Positions 15,280-30,024 of a stretch of 64,000 bases of DNA are shown in pieces; position 1 is the stretch's first letter; every line of letters starts with the position of its first letter. The position numbers and the translations under genes were made by a program. The notes under the pieces were generated by a model, which saw only the letters and a program-made list of their open reading frames with translations, was not told the DNA's origin and ran no database searches. Source of the stretch: Sphingomonas pituitosa NBRC 102491 (GTDB lineage: Bacteria > Pseudomonadota > Alphaproteobacteria > Sphingomonadales > Sphingomonadaceae); assembly GCF_001598435.1 (NCBI RefSeq), contig NZ_BCYY01000002.1, positions 1 through 64,000 on the forward strand, read 5' to 3'.

Positions 15280-17421
15280 GTGACCGATAAGCCGACGCTC
15301 GACCGATGGTCCGCCGCCGCTTCGAAAGAAGTGAAGGGCAAGGACCTCACCTGGCAAACGCCCGAAGGTATTGCCGTCAAGCCACTGTATACCCAAGAGG
15401 ATGTTGCAGGCGTCGATCCCGGCCTGCCGGGCTTTGCGCCGTTCACCCGCGGCGTGCGCGCGTCGATGTATGCCGGTCGCCCATGGACGGTCCGCCAGTA
15501 CGCCGGCTTCTCCACCGCCGAGGAATCCAACGCCTTTTACCGCCGCAATCTTGCCGCCGGGCAAAAGGGCCTGTCGGTCGCCTTCGATCTCGCGACGCAT
15601 CGCGGCTATGACAGCGATCATCCGCGGGTGGTCGGCGATGTTGGCAAGGCGGGGGTGGCGATCGACAGCGTCGAGGACATGAAGATCCTGTTCGACGGCA
15701 TTCCGCTCGACCAGATGTCCGTCTCGATGACGATGAACGGCGCGGTGATCCCGGTGCTGGCCTTCTTCATCGTCGCGGGCGAGGAGCAGGGGGTTCCGCA
15801 GGAGAAGCTCGAAGGCACGATCCAGAACGACATCCTCAAGGAGTTCATGGTTCGGAACACCTATATCTATCCGCCCGAACCGAGCATGCGAATTATCTCG
15901 GACATTTTCGCCTATACCAGCCCGAAGATGCCGAAATTCAACAGCATTTCCATATCCGGCTACCATATGCAGGAAGCCGGCGCGACGCAGGTGCAGGAGC
16001 TCGCCTTCACCATCGCCGACGGCATGGAGTATGTGAAGTACGGCGTCGCCAGCGGGCTGGATATCGACGCGTTCGCAGGACGTCTGAGCTTCTTCTTCGC
16101 AATCGGTATGAACTTCTTCATGGAAGTGGCCAAGCTGCGGGCCGCGCGCGTGCTGTGGCACCGAGTGATGACTCAGCTCGGCGCGCAGGACGAGCGTTCG
16201 AAGATGCTGCGCACGCACTGCCAGACTTCGGGCGTGTCGCTCACCGAGCAGGACCCGTACAACAACGTCGTCCGCACCACGATCGAGGCGATGGCGGCGA
16301 TGCTGGGCGGTACCCAGAGCCTCCACACCAACGCGCTCGACGAAGCGATCGCGCTGCCGACCGACTTCTCCGCCCGCATCGCCCGCAACACCCAGATCGT
16401 GCTGCAGGAAGAAACGGGGATGACCAAGGTCGTCGATCCGCTCGGCGGCAGCTATTATGTCGAGAGCCTGACGCAGCAGCTGGTCGACAAGGCCGGGGAG
16501 ATCATCGCGCGGGTCGAGGCCGAGGGCGGCATGGCCAAGGCGGTCGCCGCAGGCTGGCCCAAGGCGATGATCGAGGAAGCAGCGGCCGCGCGCCAGGCGC
16601 GGGTCGATCGCGGCGAGGACGTGATCGTCGGCGTCAACAAATATCGGCTGGCGAGCGAGGATCTGCTCGAAACGCTCGAGGTGGACAACGCAGCCGTGCG
16701 CGAAGGCCAGATCGCCCGTATCCGGCGCGTGAAGGAATCGCGCGACGAGGCGGCCTGCCTGGCGGCGCTCGATGCCCTGCGCGAAGGCGCGCGAGGCGGC
16801 GACAACCTGCTCGAACTGGCCGTCGTGGCGGCGCGCGCCCGCGCAACGCTTGGTGAAATCAGCGCGGCGATGGAGGACGTGTTCGGCCGTTACGCGACGC
16901 AGCCGACGCCGGTGAAGGGCGTCTACGCCGCACCCTATGCCGAGGACAATCGCTGGGCGGAGGTCGTGCGCGGCGTCGAGGCGGTCGAGCGTCGGCTGGG
17001 GCGCAAGCCGCGCCTGCTCGTCGCCAAGATGGGGCAGGACGGGCATGATCGTGGTGCGAACGTCATCGCCTCGGCCTTTTCCGACATGGGGTTCGAGGTC
17101 GTCAGCGGGCCGCTGTTCCAGACGCCGGAGGAAACCGTGGTGCTGGCGCTCGACAGCGGCGTCGACGTGGTAGGTGCCTCCAGCCTGGCTGCCGGGCACA
17201 AGACGCTGGTCCCCGAGCTGATCCGCGGGCTTCGCGAGGCCGGGCGGGGCGACATCAAGGTGATCGCTGGCGGCGTGATCCCACCGCAGGATTATGAGAT
17301 GCTGCGCGCGGCGGGCGTGCAGGGCATCTATGGGCCGGGTTCGAACGTCGTCGAATGCGCGGCGGACGTGCTTCGGCTGCTCGGCCACAACATGCCGCCG
17401 ATCGAGGCCGCTGCCGAATGA
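15280..17421 (+). CDS. scpA: Methylmalonyl-CoA mutase
   Basis: Adenosylcobalamin-dependent isomerase converting (R)-methylmalonyl-CoA to succinyl-CoA. It has 713 residues. Seen: an N-terminal TIM-barrel substrate domain ('[19 protein letters not shown]', '[10 protein letters not shown]', 'YYVESLT') and a C-terminal B12-binding domain with '[13 protein letters not shown]' (DxHxxG, the lower-axial His), '[12 protein letters not shown]' and 'VIAGGVIP'. Start is a GTG at 15280 ('[10 protein letters not shown]') with AGGAG 8 bases upstream, located in a repeat hairpin. It overlaps the next gene by ATGA. The cofactor links this operon to the cob operon at 48241-62559. Confidence 0.95.
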   Translation: MTDKPTLDRWSAAASKEVKGKDLTWQTPEGIAVKPLYTQEDVAGVDPGLPGFAPFTRGVRASMYAGRPWTVRQYAGFSTAEESNAFYRRNLAAGQKGLSVAFDLATHRGYDSDHPRVVGDVGKAGVAIDSVEDMKILFDGIPLDQMSVSMTMNGAVIPVLAFFIVAGEEQGVPQEKLEGTIQNDILKEFMVRNTYIYPPEPSMRIISDIFAYTSPKMPKFNSISISGYHMQEAGATQVQELAFTIADGMEYVKYGVASGLDIDAFAGRLSFFFAIGMNFFMEVAKLRAARVLWHRVMTQLGAQDERSKMLRTHCQTSGVSLTEQDPYNNVVRTTIEAMAAMLGGTQSLHTNALDEAIALPTDFSARIARNTQIVLQEETGMTKVVDPLGGSYYVESLTQQLVDKAGEIIARVEAEGGMAKAVAAGWPKAMIEEAAAARQARVDRGEDVIVGVNKYRLASEDLLETLEVDNAAVREGQIARIRRVKESRDEAACLAALDALREGARGGDNLLELAVVAARARATLGEISAAMEDVFGRYATQPTPVKGVYAAPYAEDNRWAEVVRGVEAVERRLGRKPRLLVAKMGQDGHDRGANVIASAFSDMGFEVVSGPLFQTPEETVVLALDSGVDVVGASSLAAGHKTLVPELIRGLREAGRGDIKVIAGGVIPPQDYEMLRAAGVQGIYGPGSNVVECAADVLRLLGHNMPPIEAAAE

Positions 17422-18362
17422 GCCTGGGCTTCTCCGTCGAGGCGCTGATCCCGCGCGCCCGCGGCGGAGGGCCGCTGCGCATGGGACTGGTGCGGGTGCC
17501 GGAGGCCGCGTGGCTGACCCCGGAGGCGGACCTGACGGCGCGGGCGGCGGCGTTCGCGGCGGTGCCGGATTGTGTGCAGGTGCTGCCGGAGGCGGAAGCG
17601 GCGGTAGAAGAAGTCGCGGCCATGCTCCCATATCAAACTCGCGCCCAAAGCCGTCATCCCGGCGGAAGCCGGGATCCATTCGCGTCACCGTCTGACGATA
17701 GAGCCGAACCGCAGCGGGCAATGGATCCCGGCTTTCGCCGGGATGACGGCCTAGAGGGAAAGCGCCCAATTACCGACGTGCTGCGTGCCGCCGCTATGTG
17801 CGTGTGGGAAGACCTGTGCATACTAACCCCGGACGCTTCCGGGCAATACCGCCTGACCGCCGCCGCGCTGGCCTTTCCCACCGACTGGCACCTCGCCGAA
17901 AAGCTCCGCCAGGCGCTCACCCCCATCCACGCCCCGATCCACGGCTATGCCGAGCAGCTTGCCGCGGGCGTCGACCATTTCTTCGCGACGCTCCAGCCGG
18001 GCCCGATCTTCGGTCGCACCAACTGGTTCGTCGTGGCGAGCGATGCGTGGCGCTATCTGCCGCAGGGCGACGCGCAAACCCGCTTCGCGCATGTGACCGC
18101 CGACAATGCCGGCGCGACGCTGTTCGTCCGCTGCGAACGCCAGACGCTGCGCCGGCTGCCCCAATCTGGTGCAGTGCTGTTCACCATCGGCATCCATGTC
18201 GAGCCGCTCGATCGCCTGAGCAGCGCGGCGGTCGCCTGCGTGGCCCAGTCCGTCGGGGCGATCGGCACCGGCGAACACGAACGCCGCGCCGCGCCCTTTT
18301 ACGCCGAGGCTCTCACCCGCTATGCCGAGCGGCGTAACCGAACTCCGGAGTTGATTGCTTGA
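17418..18362 (+). CDS. DUF3445 (heme-dependent oxidative N-demethylase-like) protein with in-frame palindromic insert
   Basis: Protein of about 314 residues. The C-terminal two thirds ('WEDLCILTP', '[15 protein letters not shown]', '[13 protein letters not shown]', '[11 protein letters not shown]', 'RTNWFVVAS', '[21 protein letters not shown]') is characteristic of DUF3445, whose studied members are heme-dependent oxidative N-demethylases of small amines. Between residues about 78 and 111 the protein is encoded by a palindromic repeat (17650-17750), read as '[11 protein letters not shown]' through '[10 protein letters not shown]'; the frame stays open through it. ATG 17418 overlaps the scpA stop, and the stop overlaps the TTG start of bioB. 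Its role in a propionate operon is unknown. Confidence 0.85.
   Translation: MSLGFSVEALIPRARGGGPLRMGLVRVPEAAWLTPEADLTARAAAFAAVPDCVQVLPEAEAAVEEVAAMLPYQTRAQSRHPGGSRDPFASPSDDRAEPQRAMDPGFRRDDGLEGKRPITDVLRAAAMCVWEDLCILTPDASGQYRLTAAALAFPTDWHLAEKLRQALTPIHAPIHGYAEQLAAGVDHFFATLQPGPIFGRTNWFVVASDAWRYLPQGDAQTRFAHVTADNAGATLFVRCERQTLRRLPQSGAVLFTIGIHVEPLDRLSSAAVACVAQSVGAIGTGEHERRAAPFYAEALTRYAERRNRTPELIA
17650..17750. repeat. Palindromic element inside a coding sequence
   Basis: A 31-base arm at 17650-17680 (starting GCCGTCATCCCGGCGGAAGC) is complementary to 17720-17750 with one mismatch, 39 bases apart. The 'GTCATCCCGGC...GCCGGGATGAC' core is a widespread REP-type sequence in proteobacteria, usually found between genes. 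Here it lies wholly inside the DUF3445 reading frame and is translated. Confidence 0.9.
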
Positions 18363-19369
18363 CCCTCGAATCCACCCCCGTGCGCACCGACTGGACCCGC
18401 GACGAGATCGCCGCGCTGTTCGACCTGCCGTTCACCGAACTCGTGTTCCGCGCGGCCGAAGTCCACCGCGCCAACCATCCGGCGAACCAGGTCCAGCGCT
18501 CGACCCTGCTCTCGATCAAGACCGGCGGCTGCCCCGAAGATTGCGGCTATTGCAGCCAGTCGGTGCATGCCGATAGCGGCCTCAAGGCGACCAAGCTGAT
18601 GGATCCGCGCGCGGTGCTGCAGGCGGCGGCGCAGGCCAAGGACCATGGCTCGACCCGCTTCTGCATGGGCGCCGCCTGGCGCAATCCCAAGGATCGCGAC
18701 ATGCCCGCCATCGTCGAGATGGTGAAGGGCGTCCGCGCGATGGGCATGGAAACCTGCATGACGCTGGGCATGCTCACCGACGGCCAGGCGAAGACGCTCG
18801 CCGATGCCGGGCTCGATTACTACAACCACAATATCGACACCTCTCCGGAGCGGTACGGCGAGGTGATCACCACCCGCAGCTTCGAGGAGCGGCTGGAGAC
18901 GCTGGAGCATGTCCGCGAGGCGGGCATCAACGTGTGCTGCGGCGGCATCGTCGGCATGGGCGAGACGCGCGGCGACCGGGTAGGCTTCATCCATGCGCTG
19001 GCGACGCTGCCGGTCCATCCGGGCAGCGTGCCGGTCAACGCGCTGGTGCCGGTGAAGGGCACGGTGCTGGGCGACATGCTGGCCGACACGCCGCTCGCCA
19101 AGATCGACGATATCGAGTTCGTCCGCACCGTGGCGGTGGCGCGCATCACCATGCCGGGCTCGATGGTCCGCCTCTCGGCCGGGCGCGAGAGCATGAGCGA
19201 TGCGACCCAGGCGCTGTGTTTCCTGGCGGGCGCCAACTCGATCTTCACCGGCGACAAGCTGCTGACCGCCGGCAATGCCGGCGACGACAAGGACGCCGCG
19301 CTTTTCGCACGCCTCGGCATCACGCCGATGGCAGCGGAGTGCAAGGTGGAGCTGGAGGCGGCGGAGTGA
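18359..19369 (+). CDS. bioB: Biotin synthase
   Basis: Radical-SAM enzyme inserting sulfur into dethiobiotin. It has 336 residues. Seen: the radical-SAM motif '[12 protein letters not shown]' (CX3CX2C, near residue 58), 'GGIVGMGET', 'NALVPVKGT' and 'LSAGRE' near the [2Fe-2S] site, and '[11 protein letters not shown]'. The start is a TTG at 18359 overlapping the preceding stop; no ATG or GTG occurs upstream in a suitable place. Placement between scpA and pccA makes sense because PccA carries biotin. No other bio gene is in the window. Confidence 0.95.
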   Translation: MTLESTPVRTDWTRDEIAALFDLPFTELVFRAAEVHRANHPANQVQRSTLLSIKTGGCPEDCGYCSQSVHADSGLKATKLMDPRAVLQAAAQAKDHGSTRFCMGAAWRNPKDRDMPAIVEMVKGVRAMGMETCMTLGMLTDGQAKTLADAGLDYYNHNIDTSPERYGEVITTRSFEERLETLEHVREAGINVCCGGIVGMGETRGDRVGFIHALATLPVHPGSVPVNALVPVKGTVLGDMLADTPLAKIDDIEFVRTVAVARITMPGSMVRLSAGRESMSDATQALCFLAGANSIFTGDKLLTAGNAGDDKDAALFARLGITPMAAECKVELEAAE

Positions 19370-19601
19370 ATTTACCTCGCAAGCTGGCATTGGCGGGCTT
19401 TGTTGTTCTTACCGTTTGCTCGCTTGCGTATATTCCGCTTCTTTGGATCTCAATGAACCTGTTGAGCTATCCTTGCGAAGATCCGGCAGGCCAGCTGTCT
19501 TGCCAAGAAGTCGTGATCCGGGATTTTGCCTACCAGGTAGTTCCGCTTCTTCTGTTTTGGTTGGCCCTCGCATGGCTTTCATTCCGCAAATGGGGAAAAT
19601 A

Positions 19602-19602
<1 letters not shown>
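19366..19602 (+). CDS. Small two-helix membrane protein
   Basis: Unrecognised protein of 78 residues. Two hydrophobic segments, '[20 protein letters not shown]' and '[16 protein letters not shown]', flank a short loop with two Cys ('[13 protein letters not shown]'). A basic N-terminus and a C-terminal 'RKWGK' suggest both ends in the cytoplasm. The GTG start overlaps the bioB stop (GTGA) with a GGAGG site upstream, and its TAG stop overlaps the pccA start (TAGTG), so it is tightly woven into the operon. GC is near 50% over the first 50 bases, unlike bioB and pccA. A recent arrival is likely. Confidence 0.6.
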
Positions 19603-21614
<2,012 letters not shown>

Positions 21615-21637
21615 CTTAGGATCGATACGTCTCACAT

Positions 21638-21660
21638 CGATACGACGTCGTATCGTTTTT
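21638..21660 (+). terminator. Terminator of the propionate operon
   Basis: CGATACGACGTCGTATCG (21638-21655) is a perfect palindrome folding to a hairpin and is followed at once by TTTTT. It lies 24 bases after the pccA stop. The rest of the gap to 21781 is lower in GC and shows no gene. Confidence 0.65.
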
Positions 21661-21781
21661 GCAATTGCCCTCCTTCTGTTTCCGGGCTTGTGGGGTTTGG
21701 TAAACTCGTGTCTCAATCGCGGTACAAAGGACACGATCGACGGCTCACCCCGAAGACCGCAAGCCCTCAGAGGATGGCAAC

Positions 21782-22438
21782 GTGCAGGAAGAGGATGGCT
21801 TCACCCGCTGGATCGAGGCGTGCGCGGCGGGCGAGTTGCTCGGCATCGGTGCTGCCGCATTGTGGTGGGTTACCGTCGATCGCTTTGACCCCGTGCCGGT
21901 GGGGGCAGCGGCCGAGTGGCTGGTATTTTTCGGCAAGGCCCTGAGCGGATTGATCCAGGGATTGATGCTCGGCCTGCTGCAAGGCTGGGCGCTCCGGCGC
22001 CAGTTCCCTGCACTTAACCTGCGTGCCTGGGTGGCGGCGACGTCGCTGGTCGGCGTTGCCGTGTGGTCGATCGCGGCCTGGTATTCGGTATTTCCGCCGC
22101 TTGACGGCGATCCGCTGCTGCCGCCGGTGGAAACGCTGTTCCAGACCGCTGTTGCCTCGGCCGGCTTCGGGCTTGGGCTGGGCATCCTGTTCGGGGCAGC
22201 GCAGGCGCTGGTGCTGTACCGTGCGGCCGGCCAAGTGCATTGGTGGGTGGCGGTGAGCGCGATCGGCTGGGGCGCGGCCTTGCCGTGCATCTATGTCGCC
22301 GCCTCGGTCGGCAGCGCCCAGCCGAACAGCCTTGAGATTGCCTTGCGCGGGCTCACCGGCGGCGTCGTATCCGGTGTTGTGCTCGGCACGATCACCGGCC
22401 TGTCCTTTGCGGTGATGCCGGCGCGCCGTCTCGCCTGA
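21782..22438 (+). CDS. Multi-spanning membrane protein of unknown function
   Basis: Unrecognised integral membrane protein of 218 residues with about six hydrophobic helices. Glycine-rich patterns occur within helices ('GFGLGLGILFGAAQALVLY', 'GGVVSGVVLGTITGLSFAV'). No catalytic or transport motif is recognised. GTG at 21782 is used because AGAGGA lies 7 bases upstream. It is convergent with rppH, 5 bases from its stop. Confidence 0.7.
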   Translation: MQEEDGFTRWIEACAAGELLGIGAAALWWVTVDRFDPVPVGAAAEWLVFFGKALSGLIQGLMLGLLQGWALRRQFPALNLRAWVAATSLVGVAVWSIAAWYSVFPPLDGDPLLPPVETLFQTAVASAGFGLGLGILFGAAQALVLYRAAGQVHWWVAVSAIGWGAALPCIYVAASVGSAQPNSLEIALRGLTGGVVSGVVLGTITGLSFAVMPARRLA

Positions 22439-22443
22439 GCCGC

Positions 22444-22923
22444 TCAGCCCAGGTGCGGCGCGAACAGTTCGAGAAGCCGTCCGTACAATGCGCGCTTGAA
22501 CGGCACGATGAGGTCCGGGAGGTCGGCTGGCTCGGCCCAGCGCCACGCGCGGAACTCGGGATGCGCCGTGGCGATGTCCACGTCCGCATCCTCGCCCAGG
22601 AAGCGCAACAGGAACCAGCGCTGCCGTTGGCCGCGCCACTTGCCCTTCCACACCTTGCCGATGAGATCGTCGGGCAGGTCGTACTGCAGCTCTTCGGGCG
22701 CCTCGGCGATCAACTCGGCATGGTGCCGGGCAACGCCGGTTTCTTCCCACAACTCGCGGAACGCTGCTTCCAGCGCTTCCTCGCCGGGATCGATCCCGCC
22801 CTGCGGCATCTGCCACGCCTCCAGCGTCGAATCGAGCCGCTGGCCGACGAACACGCGGCCGTCGCGGTTGAGCAGCATCACGCCGGCACAGGGACGGTAG
22901 GGGAGCGAAGCGATATCGGTCAT
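22444..22923 (-). CDS. rppH: RNA pyrophosphohydrolase (Nudix)
   Basis: Removes pyrophosphate from the 5' end of transcripts and so triggers RNase E decay; alphaproteobacterial relatives were also described as IalA or NudH. It has 159 residues. Seen: '[20 protein letters not shown]' at the N-terminus, 'WQMPQGGID', and a complete Nudix box from 'GGIDPGEE' to 'RELWEETGV' (near residues 42-64). '[15 protein letters not shown]' and 'FRAWRWAEP' are typical of RppH. It is divergent from the histone-deacetylase-like gene. Confidence 0.92.
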   Translation of the reverse strand: MTDIASLPYRPCAGVMLLNRDGRVFVGQRLDSTLEAWQMPQGGIDPGEEALEAAFRELWEETGVARHHAELIAEAPEELQYDLPDDLIGKVWKGKWRGQRQRWFLLRFLGEDADVDIATAHPEFRAWRWAEPADLPDLIVPFKRALYGRLLELFAPHLG

Positions 22924-22992
22924 GGGCCGACCCTAGGGCGGCGAACGACCTGGCGGAAGGGGCGTCTTTCGATCGCGATCACGGCTTCCTAG

Positions 22993-25443
<2,451 letters not shown>

Positions 25444-25447
<4 letters not shown>

Positions 25448-25968
25448 TCGAGACCGAACGACTATTGCTGCGCGGCTGGACCGACGCCGACCGTGCGCCG
25501 TTCCACGGGATGTGCAACGATGCCGCGGTGATGGCCTTTATCGGCCCGCCGCAATCGCGCGCGGAAAGCGATGCCGCCATCGACCGGCAGTTGGGCTTCC
25601 TTGCACATCAGGGCCATTGCTTCTGGGCGATCGAGCGGCGGGAGGACGGCTTGTTCCTCGGCTTCTGCGGATTGAAACCCGGAGCGGCGGGCACGCCGAT
25701 CGAAGGCGAGATCGAGATCGGCTGGCGGCTTGCCGCCGCGCATTGGGGCCAGGGCTATGCGCAGGAAGCCGCGCGCGCCAGCCTCGCCTGGGGCTGGCAG
25801 CATCTCACAGTGCCCGGCATCGCGGCGATCGTCGCGGAGGGGAATGCGCGCAGCTGGGGCCTGATGGAACGGCTCGGCATGCAGCGCGCGATCGACGGCG
25901 ATTTCGATCACGCCGCCGCCATCCCGGCACTGCGACGCCATCGTACCTATCGCATTTCGCGTCCGTGA
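25444..25968 (+). CDS. GNAT N-acetyltransferase, second of a tandem pair
   Basis: Paralogue of the preceding gene, also 174 residues, starting at an ATG that overlaps its stop. Seen: 'MIETERLLLRGWTDADRAPF', 'FLGFCGLKPGAAGTPIEGEI' and the CoA-binding 'AAHWGQGYAQEAARASLAWG'. The C-terminal substrate-side halves have diverged, so the two may act on different targets or pair as a dimer. The stop overlaps the GTG of the spermidine-synthase-like gene. Confidence 0.88.
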
Positions 25969-28184
25969 ACGAGACGAAGCTGGCCCCGCGCGCCGACGGC
26001 GCTGCACGCCGTGCGATGTTCGTGGCGGCGATCCTGGGGGGATCGTTCCTGCTGTTCCTCGTTCAGCCAATGGTCGCGCGCATGGCGCTGCCGCGGCTGG
26101 GCGGAGCGCCGGCCGTATGGAACTCGGCGATGCTCGTCTACCAGGCGCTGCTGCTGCTCGGCTATGGCTATGCGCACTGGCTGGGGCGGTTTCGCGTTCG
26201 GACGCAGGCGGGTCTGCACCTCGGCCTGCTGGCGCTCGCCGCGCTCTGGCTGCCGATCGGCCTGGGGACGATGCAGGTGCCCGTCGGCGCGGAGCCGGCC
26301 CTGTGGGTACCCTGGCTGCTCGTTGCCGCGATCGGCCCGCTGTTCCTTGCGATTTCGGCGCAGGCGCCGCTGCTCCAGCGCTGGTTCGCGGTGGCCAGCC
26401 ACGGGCGTGACCCCTATGCGCTTTACGCCGCGTCCAACATCGGAAGCTTCGCCGGTCTGCTCGCCTATCCCCTGCTGGTGGAGCCACTGCTGCGGCTGCA
26501 CCAGCAGAGCTGGCTGTGGACGCTCGGCTATGCCATCGTCGCACTGCTCGTGCTCGGCTGCGCAAGCCGACTGCCGCGGGACGATACCCCGCCGAAGCCG
26601 CGGACGGATCGCCCGGCCACAGTGGCGCGGGACTGGGTCGGCTGGATCGCGCTGGCGCTCGTTCCTTCGGGACTGATGCTGGCGACGACGACCTTCCTCA
26701 CCACGGATATCGTCGCTGTTCCGCTGCTCTGGGTGTTGCCGCTGGGGCTGTATCTGCTGAGCTTCCCCGTGGCCTTTCGCAGCTCCGCATTGCTCGACGA
26801 CCTGCTCGAGCGTTGCGTGCCGCTGGTCCTGCTGCTGTTCGGCGCGACGCTGGTCGCAGGGGACTCGCGGCTCGCCTATGTCAACGCGCTGATCGGCCTC
26901 ATACTGCTGTTCGCGGTTGCGGTTGCCTGCCACGCCCGCCTCTACGCGCTTCGACCACCGCCGGAGCGGCTGACCGGCTTCTATCTGGCGATGGCGGTCG
27001 GCGGGGCGCTGGGCGGCGTGTTTGCCGGGCTCCTCGCGCCGGTGCTGTTCGACTGGACCTATGAATATCCGTTGCTGATCCTGGCGGCGGGGCTGCTGAT
27101 CCCCCAGCGCGCGCTCACCCGCGAGTTCACCCAGCTGTGGGCGAGCCGCTACCGGCATCCCGCAGCGGCGGCGCTCTGCTTGCTGGTGGCGCTGATCGTG
27201 TGGGCGGCCGTGGACGAACGGCTGTTGGGCCCCATGCATGTCCAGCTCGGCTTCGTCGCGGTCGCGGTGATCGGGCTGGTCGCGGTCGGCGCGCGCTGGC
27301 CCTTCACGGTGGCGCTCGCCGGCGGGCTGTTCCTGTTCGGCGGCTACAGCGCCATCCAGACCTCGCTGAGCGGCGCACGGACCCGCAGCTATTTCGGCGT
27401 CTACACCGTCGGCGACAAGCCGGACCAGCGCCGCCTCGCGCATGGCACCACGGTGCACGGCATCCAGCTGAAGGGGCCCCGAGCGCGGCGTCCCACCACC
27501 TACTATCAGGCAGGATCGGGCGTCGGGCAGGCGATGCTCGCGGCGCCATCGCTGTACGGCGCCCATGCTCGGATCGGCGTGGTCGGGCTGGGGACCGGCA
27601 CGCTGGCCTGCTACGCCCGACCGGGGCAGGACTGGCGCTTCTTCGAGATCGATCCGGCGGTGGTGCATCTCGCGCGCGATTCGGGCGCGTTCAGCTTCCT
27701 GCGGCTGTGTGCGCCGCAGGCGCAGATCCTGGTGGGCGATGCCCGGCTGCGGCTGGTCGAACTGCCCTCCGGCGGCCTCGACCTGCTTGCGCTCGATGCC
27801 TTTTCTTCGGACGCGGTGCCGATGCACCTGATGACGGCCGAGGCCTTCGCCGCCTATGGCCGTGTGCTGTCGCCCGAGGGGCTGCTGCTCGTCCACATCT
27901 CCAACCGCTTCCTGGCGCTGGCCCCGGTCGTCGCCGGGGCCGCCAGGGCAGGCGGCTGGCAGGGGCTGCGGCTGGTCCATGTGCCGAGCGCGCTGGAGCG
28001 GCAGGACGAAGGCGCGGTGTCCGACTGGATCGCGCTGAGCCGGTCGCCCCGGGCACTCGCAGCGCTCAAGGCGCGCGACGGGGAGTGGCGTCCGCTCGTT
28101 GCCCAGCCCGGTTTCGCGGGCTGGACGGACGATCATGCCTCGCTGGTGCCGGTGCTGCGGCTGTTCCGCGGGAGTTCGGAGTAG
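25965..28184 (+). CDS. Membrane-fused spermidine-synthase-like protein
   Basis: Protein of 739 residues: an N-terminal membrane region of about 12 helices (residues about 15-460) fused to a cytoplasmic methyltransferase-fold domain like spermidine synthase ('RIGVVGLGTGTLACYA', 'DWRFFEIDPAVVHLARD', 'ILVGDARL', 'LDLLALDAFSSDAVPMHL'). The SAM-fold motifs are clear, but whether it makes polyamines is not. The GTG start overlaps the stop of the second acetyltransferase. Polyamine-related chemistry would fit with the nearby deacetylase-like and acetyltransferase genes; that link is inference. Confidence 0.85.
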   Translation: MNETKLAPRADGAARRAMFVAAILGGSFLLFLVQPMVARMALPRLGGAPAVWNSAMLVYQALLLLGYGYAHWLGRFRVRTQAGLHLGLLALAALWLPIGLGTMQVPVGAEPALWVPWLLVAAIGPLFLAISAQAPLLQRWFAVASHGRDPYALYAASNIGSFAGLLAYPLLVEPLLRLHQQSWLWTLGYAIVALLVLGCASRLPRDDTPPKPRTDRPATVARDWVGWIALALVPSGLMLATTTFLTTDIVAVPLLWVLPLGLYLLSFPVAFRSSALLDDLLERCVPLVLLLFGATLVAGDSRLAYVNALIGLILLFAVAVACHARLYALRPPPERLTGFYLAMAVGGALGGVFAGLLAPVLFDWTYEYPLLILAAGLLIPQRALTREFTQLWASRYRHPAAAALCLLVALIVWAAVDERLLGPMHVQLGFVAVAVIGLVAVGARWPFTVALAGGLFLFGGYSAIQTSLSGARTRSYFGVYTVGDKPDQRRLAHGTTVHGIQLKGPRARRPTTYYQAGSGVGQAMLAAPSLYGAHARIGVVGLGTGTLACYARPGQDWRFFEIDPAVVHLARDSGAFSFLRLCAPQAQILVGDARLRLVELPSGGLDLLALDAFSSDAVPMHLMTAEAFAAYGRVLSPEGLLLVHISNRFLALAPVVAGAARAGGWQGLRLVHVPSALERQDEGAVSDWIALSRSPRALAALKARDGEWRPLVAQPGFAGWTDDHASLVPVLRLFRGSSE

Positions 28185-28188
28185 GGGA

Positions 28189-29013
28189 TCAGTCCTTGCG
28201 GCCGAGTTCGCGCGCGATCGCGACGAACTCGGCGACGCTGACCGTCTCGGCGCGCCGGCTGGCGTCGATCCCCAGCGCCTCCAGTGCCGCGAGCGCACCG
28301 GGCACCGACTTGAGGCTCTGGCGCAGCATCTTGCGGCGCTGGCCGAACGCGGCGGCGGTCACCGCTTCGAGCAGGCGAAGCCGGACGCCCTCCGGCACGT
28401 CGCCGGGGACGACGTGCACCACCGCTGACATTACCTTGGGTGGCGGGGTGAAGGCGGAGCGGTGGACGTTCATCGCGATCCGCGGCGTGCTCCGCCACTG
28501 GGCGAGCACGGCAAGACGGCCATAATGTTCGGTACCCGCCTGCGCGACGATGCGCTCGGCGACTTCCTTCTGGAACATCAGCGTCAGGCTCGCCCACCAG
28601 GGCTGCCACTCGGCCGAGAGCCAGCCGATCAGCAGCGCGGTGCCGACATTGTAGGGAAGGTTGGCGACGACGTGCGGCTTGCCCGCGAACAGCGCCGGCG
28701 CATCGACCTCGAGGGCATCGCCCTCGATCACGCGGAGCTTCTCGGGAAAATAGCCGCCCAGTTCCTCCAGCGCGGGGATGCACCGCCGGTCGCGCTCGAC
28801 GGCGGTAACCTGCGCGCCGGCCTGGAGCAGCGCGCGCGTCAGGCCGCCGGGGCCGGGCCCCACCTCGAAGACCTCGGCACCGGCGAGGTCGCCGGGCACC
28901 TTGGCGATGCGACCGAGCAGCTGGCCGTCGAACAGAAAGTTCTGGCCCAGCGCCTTGCTGGCGCTCAGTCCATATTTCGTAATGACGTCACGAAGCGGGG
29001 GAAGCACAGTCAC
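28189..29013 (-). CDS. rsmA: 16S rRNA (A1518/A1519) dimethyltransferase
   Basis: Methylates two adenines near the 3' end of 16S rRNA (also called KsgA). It has 274 residues. Seen: '[12 protein letters not shown]', SAM motif '[17 protein letters not shown]', 'VTAVERDRR', 'VIEGDALEV', the catalytic '[17 protein letters not shown]' and C-terminal '[13 protein letters not shown]'. Start is the GTG at 29013 ('[11 protein letters not shown]'), overlapping the pdxA stop. It ends a lptD-surA-pdxA-rsmA cluster conserved across proteobacteria. Confidence 0.95.
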   Translation of the reverse strand: MTVLPPLRDVITKYGLSASKALGQNFLFDGQLLGRIAKVPGDLAGAEVFEVGPGPGGLTRALLQAGAQVTAVERDRRCIPALEELGGYFPEKLRVIEGDALEVDAPALFAGKPHVVANLPYNVGTALLIGWLSAEWQPWWASLTLMFQKEVAERIVAQAGTEHYGRLAVLAQWRSTPRIAMNVHRSAFTPPPKVMSAVVHVVPGDVPEGVRLRLLEAVTAAAFGQRRKMLRQSLKSVPGALAALEALGIDASRRAETVSVAEFVAIARELGRKD

Positions 29014-30023
29014 GCGGAAGCTTCCATCCTGCGCTGCGCCGCAGCGGCAGCCATCTTGATCGCCGCGATCATCGCACCGGGATGCGCCGCATCGCGACCG
29101 GCGATACCGAAGGCGGTGCCATGGTCCGGCGAGGTCCGCACGATCGGAAGGCCCAGCGTCATGTTCACGCCGTCGTCGAAATGCAGCGTCTTGATCGGGA
29201 TCAGCGCCTGATCGTGATAGAGGCACAACGCCGCATCATATTCGGCGCGCGCACGGGCATGGAACAGGGTATCCGCGGCGAACGGACCGGCGGCATCGAT
29301 ACCTTCGGCACGCAGCCGCTCGATCGCCGGGATCAGCACCTCGATCTCCTCGCGACCGATCGCGCCGCCTTCACCTGCATGGGGGTTCAGCCCGGCAAAG
29401 GCGAGGCGCGGGCTGGCGATGCCGAAGTTGCGTTGCAGCCCGCGCGCCGTCACGCGCCCCTTGGCAACGATCAACTCGACGCTGATCAGCGAGGGGACCT
29501 GCGCCAGCGGCACATGCACGGTGATCGGCACTACCCGCAGCGTCGGCCCCGCGAGCATCATCACGGCATTGTCCGCGGTGATGCCGCAGCGCTCCGCGAC
29601 AAATTCGGTCTGGCCGGGATGGGTGAAGCCGATCGCGTAGAGCTGCGCCTTGGACACGGGGCCGGTCACCAGCGCACCCGCGGCACCGGCACTGGCGAGA
29701 CCGGTCGCGACCTCCAGCGATTGCAGCGCAATATGCGCGGTGCCCAGCGACGGCGTGCCGGGGATCACCGGGCCGGTATCGCCGATCGGCAGGATCGGCA
29801 GCGCCTCGGCAAACAATGCGCGTGCTTCGCGGGGGTCGCCGATCGGCGCGATGGGCCCGTTCCATACTGCCCGAACGGCCTTGGGGTCGCCCACGGCGAA
29901 AAATGGCGCGAGGCCCTCAGCCCCGCGCGCAGCCCACGCCTTGGCAGTGATTTCCGGCCCGATCCCCGCCGAGTCGCCCATGGCGACGGCGAGCGGAGGC
30001 AGGGTAGCGCCTCCTGCCGTCAC
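29010..30023 (-). CDS. pdxA: 4-hydroxythreonine-4-phosphate dehydrogenase
   Basis: NAD-dependent step of pyridoxal 5'-phosphate synthesis. It has 337 residues. Seen: '[15 protein letters not shown]', '[20 protein letters not shown]' and the metal-binding histidines in '[13 protein letters not shown]', '[16 protein letters not shown]' and '[13 protein letters not shown]'. Start is a GTG at 30023, one base past the surA stop. It overlaps rsmA by GTGA. Confidence 0.95.
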   Translation of the reverse strand: MTAGGATLPPLAVAMGDSAGIGPEITAKAWAARGAEGLAPFFAVGDPKAVRAVWNGPIAPIGDPREARALFAEALPILPIGDTGPVIPGTPSLGTAHIALQSLEVATGLASAGAAGALVTGPVSKAQLYAIGFTHPGQTEFVAERCGITADNAVMMLAGPTLRVVPITVHVPLAQVPSLISVELIVAKGRVTARGLQRNFGIASPRLAFAGLNPHAGEGGAIGREEIEVLIPAIERLRAEGIDAAGPFAADTLFHARARAEYDAALCLYHDQALIPIKTLHFDDGVNMTLGLPIVRTSPDHGTAFGIAGRDAAHPGAMIAAIKMAAAAAQRRMEASA

Positions 30024-30024
30024 G

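Noticed and set aside
14812..17769. A 985-codon open frame on the minus strand across mce and scpA
   Set aside because: It is the antisense shadow of two confidently identified enzymes; high GC removes stop codons. Its translation is His/Arg/Asp-rich with no domain.
25965..28184. Separate MFS transporter and spermidine synthase genes with a frameshift
   Set aside because: The reading frame is continuous from the membrane region into the methyltransferase-fold domain, and such fusions are a known family.
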